From Sclerodactyla briareus (Eukaryota > Echinodermata > Holothuroidea > Dendrochirotida > Sclerodactylidae): DNA of 64,000 nucleotides. Shown here piece after piece: positions 50,869 to 61,804 of the stretch. The DNA lies in NCBI GenBank assembly GCA_026419785.1, contig JAODTK010001688.1:209807-273806 (forward strand), read 5' to 3'. Numbering within the stretch: the stretch's first letter is position 1; each line of letters begins with the position of its first letter. The notes below the pieces were generated by a model. It was given only the letters and a program-made list of their open reading frames with translations, did no database searches and had not been told where the DNA came from. Position numbers and translations under genes: made by a program.

Positions 50869-51167
50869 TGTGGCGGATTTCAATTAGAACTCGAGGCTAC
50901 GGAATCAACCGAGGCCAGGGCTTGGGGTTGGGCTATTCCTAACTCAGGCTAGTTCTAGTCTTGATATTTTGATGAAAATAATTTCTCATTGTCCAGCCTA
51001 TTGACATCGTCAGGCCCATATTTGTCGGAAGATCAAGTGGTCATTTTGATCAAGTGATACTGGTAGCGATAAGGCCTCTTGGCCTCTACACAAGAATATA
51101 TGTCTGCAGTATAACCCTATATACGGTTGATTCCGTAGCCTCGAGTTCTAATTGAAATCCGCCACAA
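50869..51167. mobile_element. Hairpin-type inverted-repeat element, perfect 44-bp arms
   Basis: The arms at 50869-50911 and 51124-51167 are exact reverse complements (ttgtggcggatttcaattag... against ...ctaattgaaatccgccacaa), with weaker matching outward to tttgaaa. They enclose about 210 bases with no open frame. Identity of the arms suggests a recent insertion or selection on the hairpin. Confidence 0.7.
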
Positions 51168-51199
51168 TTTTCAAACACAAGAAATGGCAATGGAAGTTG

Positions 51200-51775
51200 G
51201 AAGAAAGTAAATAGGTAGGAAGTTTGTGAGGAACGAGAAGACATACAGAAGATGTATAAACCAACAACGATTTCAACACTCTATCAACAATTTTCAAGAG
51301 CAGACGAGTAAATACGAGCATCAAACTCCGGATTTTCTACGCCCTTATACAGAGTATTTTTCTGTTTAATTGCGAACTGTGGGGTACAACGAAGAATCTT
51401 GATCACAAAATTGACACTTTCTGAAGAAGACTACTCCGCAATGTTCTCAACATCAGATGGACCAATAACAATTGGATACCTACGATGAACTCTACGTTGT
51501 GACCAATCAGGTCCCTTGGTCTCCCGTAGTAGCACATAGAAGGTTGAGATATTTATTGTCACGTCGCGAGGACTCCAAGAGGAAGCTCCAGCGAAGATTG
51601 CTCTGAGGAGAAGCATTGAGACATACTGCTAAGCCAGGTGGGAGAACTGTGACTACTCTGCTCGAAAAATCAAATCGCAATTCAGGGACATCAAACATAA
51701 CAGTTTTGAGGAAGCAATAAATCTTGCGCAAGAATCGTGATGCGTGGCGGAGATTGATCACTGAGCATGTCGGAT
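51200..51775 (+). mobile_element. LINE reverse-transcriptase 3' end, degraded
   Basis: Translated pieces on the plus strand follow the C-terminal region of non-LTR retrotransposon ORF2: IFKSRRVNTSIKLRIFYAL, then SIFLFNCELWGTTKNLD, RRLLRNVLNIRW, a P-W-S-x-V-x-A-H-R-R-L-R-Y segment, and finally a DAWRRLITEH-like tail. This FLYNSELW...RRLLRxxLNIRW order is characteristic of CR1/RTE-grade LINEs; the clade cannot be fixed from this fragment. A stop lies between IDTF and RRLL, and later segments are in different frames, so the copy is dead. The catalytic RT core (FADD box) is absent, consistent with 5' truncation. Confidence 0.75.
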
Positions 51776-52039
51776 AGACGAGATCACCGACTACTACCAC
51801 TAGTAAACACCAGGCTACGCGCGTACATATACGAAGCGCTAGCCTAACAAGAATCTATCGCTCCCTTGCCATTTTCGGCGCTTCGTTTTTGGCGATTTGC
51901 AACATAAATAGCGAAGTTCATCACTTCGCTTCTACATTATTCGAAACAAAACATAGGAATTATCATAACCCCGCTCGTTTCATCTCAAATGATTTCTGTT
52001 ACATTATTTACAGTCAACTTTCTCATCTTACCGCACTGA

Positions 52040-52352
52040 AAATGCTCGCTATCTGTGGTTGCTATGGCCAGGAATTCGCTCCCGGTCCTACAAAAGTCGG
52101 CAACAAAGTTCAACATGTTGAACTGTCGGGCAAGCAAAATATTGTCGCATGCGACAAGAAATTCAACATAATTGCGTTTACACGTACGACAAGATCGCGC
52201 ACGATTTTAAGGAAATCGGAGTGCGATTTGTCGCGGCCGACTTTTTTCGCCGGACAGGGAAAAGAACATTCCCCCACCACTGCGACAAAAGTCGGCCGAA
52301 AAGTCGGAGCGCGACAAAGTCGGGTTTTGAAAAATCGTTTCGTGTAAATGAG
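52040..52352. repeat. Dispersed repeat R3, copy 2
   Basis: It contains gtcggcaacaaagttcaaca, tcgggcaagcaaaata and cgcgacaaagtcggg, and ends aatcgtttcgtgtaaatgag, the inverse of the start of copy 1. The 152-residue open frame across it (51889-52347) reflects this repeat, not a gene. Confidence 0.5.
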
Positions 52353-53000
52353 CCTTTATAGTTTCATTTACATTTCAAATACATCAAATTATGAAGTCTC
52401 ACCGTCAGTCGCAATACACAATTACGCACCAGATACACGGGCGACACGCGCAAATACGCTATCGAACACAGCGGCCACACCATGTCGACTGTGAAACTCA
52501 GCGATAACCTCGCTAAGGATGAATTCTCCAGGAGACCGAGAATCCATTAAAAGCTACTCTTCGTGAAGTTCTTACCTTGGCCAGGTCCTACCACCTATGC
52601 CACACACACACAATCCACACAATTACGTGCGTACCTAAGGCTTGCATGCATGGATGCGGATGTAGCGGGTCGTATCATTCAGTGATTGTGAGAATAATAA
52701 TTTTGCGAGGGGAGTTGGGAAATTTAGGGGAGATAAACTGCCATAGAAACGTGCAGAGTCATAAAAATCTAGCAAACTATGACTAAGTAGTTAAACGTTG
52801 ATTAGGAAAATATTCCATTATAATCGATTTGCCGTGTTGGTTCTATTTCATTAAGATGGTATATTGTAGTATTAATTCAAGACGTCGATGACCATCTTGC
52901 GATCCAGCAACCATCAAGCGTTATAGCTTACAACGACTCCAATCAACCTGCAGATCAAAATTCATGGGAATATAACCCCGACATCGAAGGTTACACCATC

Positions 53001-56000
53001 AGGGCGGCGATATGGGGGGGACGGGGGAACGGCGTCCCCCCCAATATTTTTGTTGAGGGGGACCGCAATGCATTTTGTCCCCCCCCCCCCAATATTTGAG
53101 CCCGACTGCTATTTCGCTGACACTGTATACGACATATCCAGCAGACCGTGCTTAACGAATGCAAATGACCTCCCTAAATGGTCAAGTTGAGTGAACTCTG
53201 ATGCTCCATTTTCGAAATTTGTGCGCCTACGCGCGCGAGGGTATTTTCAGGGGTCCGTAGTGTTAGACATATGATGTGCCTAGTGTGTAGACATATGATG
53301 GTCATAACAACAAAAATGCCTTGAAATTAACTGTTCTAACTATCAATGAAGAAGGGGTCTCCTTCAATCCCTATCGTTTGCATAAGACTGGCTTTACCAG
53401 CTAGGTTTGTTGCTCCTTATTTGATGGACGTTGTCGATTCTCTGCTAGGGGATCAGTTAGTCAAATAAACAAAAAACAAAACACCCTAGAAATCGCTATC
53501 TCGAGGTGAAGGGGGTGGTGAGGCGACGGCGGTAGGTCTACCACTGGCGGGATCTGTGATTTGTTCTTCTTTTTTTTTATTCATGGTGGCGACCACTTGA
53601 AAGTCCGATGCACGGTGCAAATACTATCACTATGAGGGCACACGGTGCGGCATCGAAATGCGGCCAGGGAACGCGATAAATTGCGTTCAGTTCCAACAAG
53701 GCGATCCCCCCAATGTCTCGCCTGGTTATGCGCGATCAGTATTGGTTTCTTTAATCAGTCACTTTGCAAACAATTACAAGGTTAAATGAGTCACAATAGC
53801 CAACGGAATTCCATTTGAACATTTTATCATTCAAAATATACTCAAATATCTCGAAAGGGTAATGAAAATCGAACGAACTTTGAATTTGGAATGAGCATGC
53901 AAATAGGAAAACTGAATGACCCTCCCGTCATGTAACTAATAATGTTTAAATAATATTCTAATATACAAATTTGATATAGCGATATGATTATAGAAATAAG
54001 AAAAAAAAATAGAAATAAGTGGTGATGGAATGGAAAAAATGAACTATAGCAACAGCATTTATCATCAAAGAGTATCGCCCTTTATATATATTCTACTACT
54101 TCCCAGTAACTCCCGGGGAGTTCACACCACCCTCTCACAAGCTACTTGCAGGCAATCCCCTGTATAGAGTGGAATAAGCCATCTAATTAGGCTCACTCTG
54201 CAGGTGTAACTGACACACTCAGGCTGTTGGCTGTTGAACATGTACAGTAGGCCATAGGTGTTGCTGGGGGAAAAAACTATGGCTATATATCGGTGATATA
54301 CCGTGGGGGGGGGGGGTCCACGGTTAACTCAGCGGATCAAGTGTGCCAACCAGGTCCTCTAATTTTGTCAACACGTATGCCGATGAAGTTGATATAAGAC
54401 AATAAAGAAACTTATGTTTCAGATAGGAATACTAGTTAAAGATGAAGAAATACCATACCTGAGGGGTTAAAATGAATAATTAGTAAAAATTCAAATAGAT
54501 AGTTTTGCTATATTGATAGTGACTGCGCGACTATACATCTAATGGGTAGCGAGAGGGTAATAATAATAATCAAAAAATGTATGGAGTTTGTAGGGGCTGA
54601 GTTTACTAATTTCACTACTTCTCACAATTAAGATTCGGATAATGAATGGCCTTGATAAACATAACAGTTTTATGGAATTTGCCCATCAAAATGCGTACCT
54701 TGTCTCGCCACATCAGACATTAATACAGTCTTTGGAGGGGGGCAGGGAATGTTATCATGGGGAAGTATTGGTCCCATAAGGGACCTTGAATGACTTAATG
54801 ACATTACAGTTACATGAAAATGTTACTCTTGATAATAGCTGCATGTCCCTAAAATTCAGGCCATTCACAACGGTTCACTAGAACTGTTGCAGGAAATGTT
54901 ACTATTGGGCAGTCTGTGGTCCATGAGTGCCTTAAATGACCTTGATGACATGCGGTTTTTATGAAAAATGCTTGCGCGAGTGATCACCAAGCCCTAAAAG
55001 AATTAGGTAATCAGATACACCCACCCCTATGCTATCGCCCAAAAGGTATTCAAATCAACCTTTGACCCCACGTAACTTGAAGACCAGGTGTGCGGATCGA
55101 AGCGGGAGTTAGTTTCGGCTATGAAGCACACAGAGCTATATCACAACCCCAAATTTGACAGTTTTTATTTCTTTGGCCTGTAAACTCTAAAATAAGCACA
55201 TTTTCTTAAACTTGACCTCTGACCTTTGGACTGTCTTCAGATGTTGTTGATCCACTGACCCAAAATTACCATGACAATCCCTACGAGCACCATGACTGCA
55301 CTCATCCCAGTTGTTATGGCATTAACAAAACTTCGAAAATTGCGTAATTTATGAAATATTAACATTAAATGATCTTGAGTGACCTTTGCACTGTTGTAAA
55401 TTATCAGGAGCAAAGGCGTCCATCTCCACCAAGTTTCATGAGGCTTCAACCAACTTTAAAATCTGCATTACATATGCAAATAGACTAGGTAAATGCAATC
55501 AGTAAACATAAGCCATGGGTGGACCCCTCGTCCCAACTGTACACATGATTGGGACTATAGATAACCATCTCCACCGAGTTTCGTCAAAATCCAACGAGAT
55601 GCAGAAAAGATCGCAGACATTCTGCAAGTTAGACTACTTAAATAGCATATATAATGCCCAGGACTAATCAGTTCGTGTAACGGTCATAGTGTCTTGTTAT
55701 ATACCCCGCACGGCATCCAATGCATCTACCGAAAGAGATATCTTGTACACAAGCTTCCGGGTCAACTTTATAAAATATGCGAAAATTTATGCAAATGGAT
55801 GGTCATTTGGGACGAAAAGTGGATTCACATCTGCAACTCTCACAACCGCGCACCTCCCCAAAAGGTCCCAGCATTATGGCTGCCACGGTCAGAGATATCT
55901 AACGCCCATAAGACGCCGACAGAGGACAGACAGACAGACCACACACACCACAACAAAGTGACCACTATGTCTCTCCCTTAACAAAGTTCAGGCGAGACAA

Positions 56001-57010
56001 AAATGCATGAATGTTCAAAAGTTAAGAAATTAGTTCGAGTACCATATTGCCTGGATTTTCCCCGCTGGGATTGCCCAAAGATGTAAACCTTGTGTTTATT
56101 TAAGGGATGAGGTTGAGGCAACATGGGTAAGTCTAGAACCACCTCTGCGGTCCTGGATTTTTGGCATATTTATCATGTTTATATTTGCAAATCCAGCAAT
56201 CAACGTATGGGTGCGACCACTTGTTGAAAGCCTGTGGTGTGTGCCGGGGCAACTTACTACGGGGCAGGCACAGGGGCGGGTAGAAACCCCTTAAAAATAC
56301 CGTCGAAGAAATTTCAGCCAGGAAGACGCCAAAATTTCGTGCAAAGGTATATTTGAAATTCAGGTGAAGATATATATATCCAAATATTGCCTGACTTTTC
56401 GATGAATGTCCAAAAGTTCAACGTAAAAATTTTTCGAGCGCAGCTTCAAAAAAAAAAAAAAGCGCGCAGTTGCGTTTTACTTCTGTGTTTTTTACTGAGT
56501 TTGGGCCCCTGTCTGGCCCCATAGGAGTTCCCTTCCCTCCATGCGCCTGGTGGTCCGCAAAGAAGATAAAAAAATTGGGAATCTTGTGTACAAACTCTGA
56601 GTGATAAGTCAGAGAGGGGCCAGTGTAATGTCGTTGGTCAAATTGGATCCTGTAAATTCTCGCCGGCGATCGCAGTACGTGGTTTTTGCCATTGCCCATT
56701 TCCAATGCTCCTTTCCTGAACTGGACGCATCACTTTGCATCGTATTTTTAGAATGTCACAGCACCCACGCGACCTGAAATTTATCGCCTATTTTTTTGGA
56801 GAACCTTTTCTGAAATGAAAAATTTGTTATCAATTTAAAGCGGCTGCTCACTGTCCCATAAGTCATGGGAAGTGCCGTTTCCTGCAATCTAGGGGACTGT
56901 CAACAAAAAATTTTCCTTGGACGCTACGCGCCAACCTGTGGTGGCGCTCTTCTTAGATGTATTCATTTTGTCCGTCCCCCCCCCAACCGCCAACACAAAT
57001 CGCCGCCCTT
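53001..57010. mobile_element. GGCGGCG-ended transposon-like element, copy 3 (about 4 kb)
   Basis: The termini agggcggcgatatggggg and atcgccgccct are inverted matches, each followed inward by a run of G/C and gtcccccc. The right-subterminal motif acgctacgcgccaacc...ggtggcgct...tagatg occurs at about 56920-56960. The interior (54.6-56.0 kb) is built of degenerate ~130-170 base repeats with wording such as atctccaccaagtttc and ends in a gacagacagaccacacac tail, a repeat style common in marine invertebrates. It could be a composite of several insertions. No transposase was seen. Confidence 0.55.
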
Positions 57011-57284
57011 ATACCATTGTACATATGTGGAAACAACTAGAGGGGTAATACGCGTATTTTCCAGGGATAAAACAACAATCGTCTCAAACATTAGACTAAT
57101 ATTGCTGCTAACGGAACTTGTTCTTATCTCTGCAAACCAATTGCAGATGATTTAGATCCTTTTCACGGTTATTATTCCTCCGTGAATCTGCTGTGCGTGG
57201 TGGTCATACGCTTCCATGGAGTCCCAACCCTACTTCTTGTAGTGATGGGACGCAGTCTTTTTTATGCTATAATAAATTGACTAC

Positions 57285-57349
57285 GCACTCACAAGTATCC
57301 GGGTGTGTTTACCTCCTTCAATTCGTGATCACATTCTTGCCGCCGGCAT
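57285..57349 (-). pseudogene. Lectin-gene cysteine-cassette exon, damaged copy (C-x4-C...TCEC)
   Basis: On the minus strand, ...cgatatttcag (AG at 57351-57350) is followed by a 65-base stretch that reads C-RRQE-C-DHELKEVN in one frame and ends in TCEC in another, then tgc|gtagtc. It matches the intact cassette at 42847-42909 (C-SAKK-C-DNKLMVVN-x-x-TCEC) residue by residue. It appears to lack one base at the acceptor side and one at the donor, and to carry one extra base near the CCCGG run, so the phase-1 reading frame hits a stop. Either it is a decayed exon or these are uncorrected assembly indels. It is the candidate exon 5 of the SUEL-lectin gene, the first after the lectin domain found so far. 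Confidence 0.45.
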
Positions 57350-57599
57350 CTGAAATATCGAAAGTAACGTTACTGCAATTTGTATAATTATTCAGTTCGA
57401 TCACTGACACCTCGGCTGAATCGTTGAACTTACTTGAGGCCAACGGGCCTGTTTCAAACCGCTAATGTCAATATCAACCTATCATGTAAAACGCCCGATG
57501 GTGTAAACAATGCTGATAATGTAAAAACTTCCTGGACACTATGGGCGGTTTTTAAAAAAGCCGCGGGGAGCAGCTCTACAAGTTCATAGCTCTTCTCAG

Positions 57600-57960
57600 C
57601 TGCCGTCCGTTCGTTCGTTCGTCAGTTAGTTAGTTCGTCTGGTCTGTTCGTCACGTTCATTCATACCTCCTAAACCATACATGCGATCAGGTTAAACTTG
57701 GTAGGGGGATGGAGCTCGCTACTGCTAGGCTGAGCTGCATTATGTTCGCATCGGTTTGATTAGATTTAATTAAATCCAATTAATTAATTACCCCAATATA
57801 AGTTTTCATTCGTACTTCTTAACCGTACATGTGATCGGTGAAATTTGGTGGGTGGAGAAGCAGCCAACTGGCTATGCTGAGTTACATTTTTTTTTTTGTT
57901 CTGAGTGTGATTAGATTTTAATTGAACTCCAATTAATTACCCCCAATTTCTATCCCACTG
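57600..57960. repeat. Short (GTTC)n tract and two diverged ~165-bp tandem units
   Basis: After gttcgttcgttcg, the pattern ttcattcatacctcctaaaccatacatgcgatc...gattagatttaattaaatccaattaatt is repeated as ttcattcgtacttcttaaccgtacatgtgatc...gattagattttaattgaactccaattaatt. Non-coding. Confidence 0.65.
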
Positions 57961-58639
57961 TCAGCCCTTTCCATTTCTCTGTGAGAAAGGTTTGTTACAT
58001 ACTCCTTGGAGCTGCAGGGCTGAGGTGTCTGGGATACAAGCCAATTGGGGCAATGGGGAGGGGGGGGGGGGGGTAAAGGCAGTTCTGTGGAATGATTTCC
58101 TCACCTTGGTTTTGCTAGACTCCGCCATTGTGGATCCAAGTTGTTTCCACTTTTCACTGGCTACAAGGCCTATGAGTTGTGCTGGATACACAAGTTCGTT
58201 GGGTAACATATATAATATATACAGGCCTAGGAATTGGTTAGTTGGGTTCTTGGTGCTGGACACTGATAGCAAAGATTAGGCTAATGTGGTAGACATGTTT
58301 CCAAGTCATTCCATGTTATACAGATGTCAGTAACGGTCATTAATGTGAACAAACCATAACTGTTGATTGGTGAAGAACACTGCAGTGTTTTGTCACAGAA
58401 TTTTTGCCGTCCGCAGTCTCTCAAGAGTTTCGACTTGCGCTTGTTACTTTATCGGTTTGAACAGGGCCCCTGAACCTTTATATGGTCGCACACAATCGGC
58501 CTTACTAGTATAACCTCTAATGGCCCAAATTTCTCACCCGTTCTCATAATGGTCCCAGACTTCTAGGTTAACTATTGAATTTCATTCACCTTTTGAGAAA
58601 GGAATTCCCATTATATTGTTATTTTTCTGTTTCTGTCAA

Positions 58640-59215
58640 CTGGGGTGTAGGTCGCTGTCTCGCTGCCGCCACGGCACCGCCGAAACTTTGAGGCGTTTTA
58701 GCGCAATAACTCTCAACGCTTATCCGATTGATCTGACGTGGTACGCAATGTTCGCCTTAGTAAAACTCGGATCGTTTTGAAGTGGACATCGCTGCGTGTC
58801 TGCTGCCCTCATTTGCATTGTTTCACACGAGCATACAGAGTTTTCTGCCGATGCACACGAAACGTGGGGATGGGGACAAATGTGGTCCCGAAAAACATGA
58901 CATGATTTCAAGTCACTAGACGTCAATTTATGTTTTTTCGCGTTTTTTCTCTAACTTTGTTGTTTGCACGAAACTCGGCGCATTGGACCTGTCGTTAGTC
59001 TAACAACAAACAATAATGTCATCCAAGGTCGAAGAGGTTCAAATTTGCATAATTTAATGTGCTTTCTCCAAAACGAGAACCACAAAGGCATTTCTGCGTG
59101 GATATTCACATCGGCAGTTTACCTACCCGCCTGTACATGTCTGGTTCTGCTAGATAATTTGGACTACTCCATTATCAACAGAGGGATATTTAATATCATC
59201 GATAAAGAAGAGTAG
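58640..59215. repeat. Dispersed repeat R2, copy 2
   Basis: It matches copy 1 in landmark order: gccgccacggcaccgccgaaa, gcttatccgattgatctgac, gttagtctaacaac, ttcaaatttgcataattta, tacccgcctgtacatgtc. Non-coding; the open frames in it are short. Confidence 0.6.
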
Positions 59216-60108
59216 CAAAGCTGTGGCGATGCCTAGGACACGCAGCATTTTTCAATATTTGAATTATTATTATATTATCTTTCATTATTATTAAATCATT
59301 ATTTCATATTGGGTCATGCCACACTTGGTATACCCGACCCGGTCATACTTAGTATGGTACCCTGTTGCTCTCCCGGGCGCTCCGAACAAGGAACTAGAGC
59401 GTGACAAACGAGGGGATAGGCAAGTTTCCCTCTGCACATGTATTACCTACCCCGGCCCCCACATTGTAGGTACCGCCAAAGGTCGTTGACTTATTTCCGT
59501 GTGCCTGGTGAAGAATTCGCAGCTGACATAGGTGTGTCATATCATGTTTCACCCTTGCAAATGGGTTTCCAGCCTCTGGAGGTACTGGCTATGTGTTATT
59601 CGATGAATGACCATTGTCGTTTTTTTCAGAGATGTGAATGTGGGTGGATTTTCACAATCGGGGTTGAGCTTTACGGGCGTCAGTTTGCGAATGCCATTAA
59701 GAATGGTTCGTTCATACGTGTCGAAAATGTGTTCGTTGCTGTTTTGGAAGCGAAATTTTGGGGCTGTTGTCCATCATAGCAGGCATGTTAGGGGATAGGC
59801 CTCTGGTGTAGGTCAAAACACGGTTATCAAGTCAGGGGATTACAAGCTGTGCAACTATTCATACTATCTCCCCAGCGTAAGGGATAAATCTTCCGCGTTT
59901 GTCTGCGGCGGCTAAATGCGGCGATTTCACTTCACATCACCATGTTCTGTTACATTTCCGAGAGATTGGGGGGGGGGGGGGGGGAAGGGGGGGCCCTAAC
60001 TCCCTATCATTACGCACTTGACTCAGATGCTCCACATATGACTCGAGCCTTATGTCTTTATTATCACCAAGTCTGTTCACACGATCGAACATACTCAATT
60101 GCACTTAC

Positions 60109-60198
60109 CACAATCTATATTCCACGTCCAGATATTTGAAAACCCCCGACATGGGTCATCGAAAACGCTTTCGTTGCCGACATTGCAAGAATGTTGGT
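60109..60198 (-). CDS. Secreted SUEL-type lectin, exon 4 (C-terminal half of lectin domain)
   Basis: This exon has 30 codons, phase 1 in and out, with acceptor ctgtaag|ac and a strong donor tgtg|gtaagtgc (GT at 60108-60107). It reads HSCNVGNESVFDDPCRGFSN followed by IWTWNIDC. This is the signature end of the Gal_lectin/SUEL family: C-x-V-x-x-N-x-V-F-x-DPC-x-G, then exactly twelve residues between the DPC cysteine and the final cysteine, as in rhamnose-binding lectins. With exons 1-3 it completes a leader plus one lectin domain of about 115 residues. The protein should be secreted or pericellular and bind galactosyl or rhamnosyl glycans. The usual aromatic/KYL segment is replaced by NIWTW. This is the strongest single piece of evidence for the gene. 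Confidence 0.85.
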
Positions 60199-60355
60199 CT
60201 TACAGAGCTCTCTACAATTCCTTAGACCCCTCAGCTTTACATCCTTTTCTTCTCTGCCGGGAAAGAGCGAAACGTTGCAAGTAAACTACATTGCGGAGAG
60301 ATTCCATATCCTGCTCCCCATACACCGTCATCTAAACATGTTTTCCCACCGACCA

Positions 60356-60530
60356 AGGGCGCGGCAGCCACTTGGAGGGTCCGGGGGTCATACCCCCCCC
60401 AACTTTGGAGAGGCCTCCATACACAATGATTTTCCACACACAAATGTTTCCATCACTGCTTCGGAACCCCCCCAAATGCTCTTGATTGACCCGCCCCCCT
60501 CCCTACACTTCAGACAGTCGGCGGCCCTTG
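60356..60530. repeat. Dispersed repeat R1, copy 3 (in lectin intron)
   Basis: It matches copy 2 in the same orientation (ggtccgggggtcat, aggcctccatacac, tgattttccacacac, actgcttcggaacc). It lies in the intron between lectin exons 3 and 4. Confidence 0.75.
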
Positions 60531-60696
60531 CCACGGACACAATTTACCAAATGAAAACTTAAATCAGTTTTATTACTTGGAAGATTTCAAAATGGGCGTA
60601 ATCACTGCAGACCCCTCTTCCCTCTTGGTATTGTTGCTCTCCGTGCAAAACCAAGAGGGGTAAACATGCGAATTCGGCATAACGGCAGCTACGTAC

Positions 60697-60753
60697 CTAT
60701 TATGATTACATTGTTGTTACGTTCATAAGATTCAATCCTTTCAACTGTGTTTT
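60697..60753 (-). CDS. Secreted SUEL-type lectin, exon 3 (short linker of the lectin domain)
   Basis: This is a 57-base exon, phase 1 at both ends, with acceptor ctcattag|aa and donor atag|gtacgt. It encodes roughly ENTVERIESYERNNNVIII. It would supply the middle strand of the SUEL domain between the exon-2 and exon-4 halves. In typical SUEL domains this part includes a P-N-x-x-x-V-x-x-x-C segment; here an N-T-V is present but the cysteine is not. On its own the exon is weak. The support is positional: the correct strand, the matching phase on both sides, and a location between two convincing halves of one domain. Confidence 0.5.
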
Positions 60754-61132
60754 CTAATGAGGTGTCGCTATTATTCTCATCGTTCCTTCAAGTACCAACG
60801 GTTCCCTAAGTGTGCTTCAGGCATGGGACGTCATATAGGGAACGCCATTTTTCTCCTCATATATTGCTGCGATAATGATCTGGTGGATGTGTAAGGAGGA
60901 TATTTTTTCTCTTCACGATTTGCCAGAGATCTAGGCCATATTTCTAATAAGCGCGGGGTACTATATCGCAAAACATTCGTGTCTCCTGTATAATACTTTC
61001 GCTAATTCTTCATTTTGCAAAGGTAACAATATTTATGTTCGACTTTTCATTTGAATTTACGCCTTTTGTCAGATTGCAGACTGTAGTGACTTAGAACTCA
61101 CAGAGGGTCGACTTTGTTTATGGTTGGCTCAC

Positions 61133-61228
61133 CGTATCTTGACACCCTGGCATACAGTGAATCATCTCTGTCCATAGCAGCTTCGTGGATTTTAATGACT
61201 TTCCCAGCATCACATTTCATCCTCATTG
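61133..61228 (-). CDS. Secreted SUEL-type lectin, exon 2 (N-terminal half of lectin domain)
   Basis: This exon has 32 codons, with phase 1 at both ends. The acceptor is ...aacaccag|ca (AG at 61230-61229; weak pyrimidine tract) and the donor is tacg|gtgagc. The translation contains MRMKCDAGKVIKIHEAAMDR, which follows the Gal_lectin/SUEL consensus L-x-C-x-x-G-x-V-I-x-I-x-x-A-x-x-x-R-x-D. The domain's usual YGR triad is MDR here. SUEL domains bind L-rhamnose or D-galactose and occur in egg lectins, fish rhamnose-binding lectins, latrophilins and EVA1. The next residues, DDSLYARVSRY, lack the cysteine that usually follows the R-x-D motif, so the domain is divergent. The donor lies 379 bp from the acceptor of exon 3. 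Confidence 0.72.
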
Positions 61229-61804
61229 CTGGTGTTCACACACGTTCTATCTGATTTGAAAGAGGAAAAATGTTCAGTTCTGTGGACACTAGTGTTTTTT
61301 AGAGAGACCCAAAATCCCATTATTTATGCTGAAGAAGGTCCCGGCAGGAGGCTCAAGAATCTGTGCTCCTGGTACGACTACTATGAAAACTATCGTTGTC
61401 TCTATTTCCTGTTAAATATGAGTTGTATATAGGATAGCAATGCGATAATCTATTTCATAGTCCACGTTTATTTTCTTTTCAACAATCCGTTTTAATGCAC
61501 TTGACCTGATCCGGATGAGGGCCACTACGGCAATCTGTGAATTTCTCGCACATCGGATAAAATGTGTTTCCTGGTAGTACCCGTAAGGGCGGTCGGTAAA
61601 TATATAGGTCGGCATAGCAGGGCAGGTCAGTATCAAATCTGGCAGATGGTTGAGGGAAACCATCGTTAGGCTAGGATTCCATAGATGCCGTATGCTGGTC
61701 CGGTAACGCATGTGAAGAATAGCCAATCTACGTGAACTGAGCAGGGGCCAGTGTATGTTGGACTGAGATCGTTGATCCATGCTCGCGGGGTCCGAATTGA
61801 CTAC

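Noticed and set aside
51889-52347. 152-residue open frame, plus strand
   Set aside because: It lies across the dispersed cgac-rich repeat R3; no domain, and the frame is explained by stop-poor repeat wording.
57432-57500. Donor-like gtaagttc on the minus strand after gttggcctcaa
   Set aside because: The sequence gaggccaacgngcct recurs at about 63870, so it is a repeat; the upstream frame has stops.
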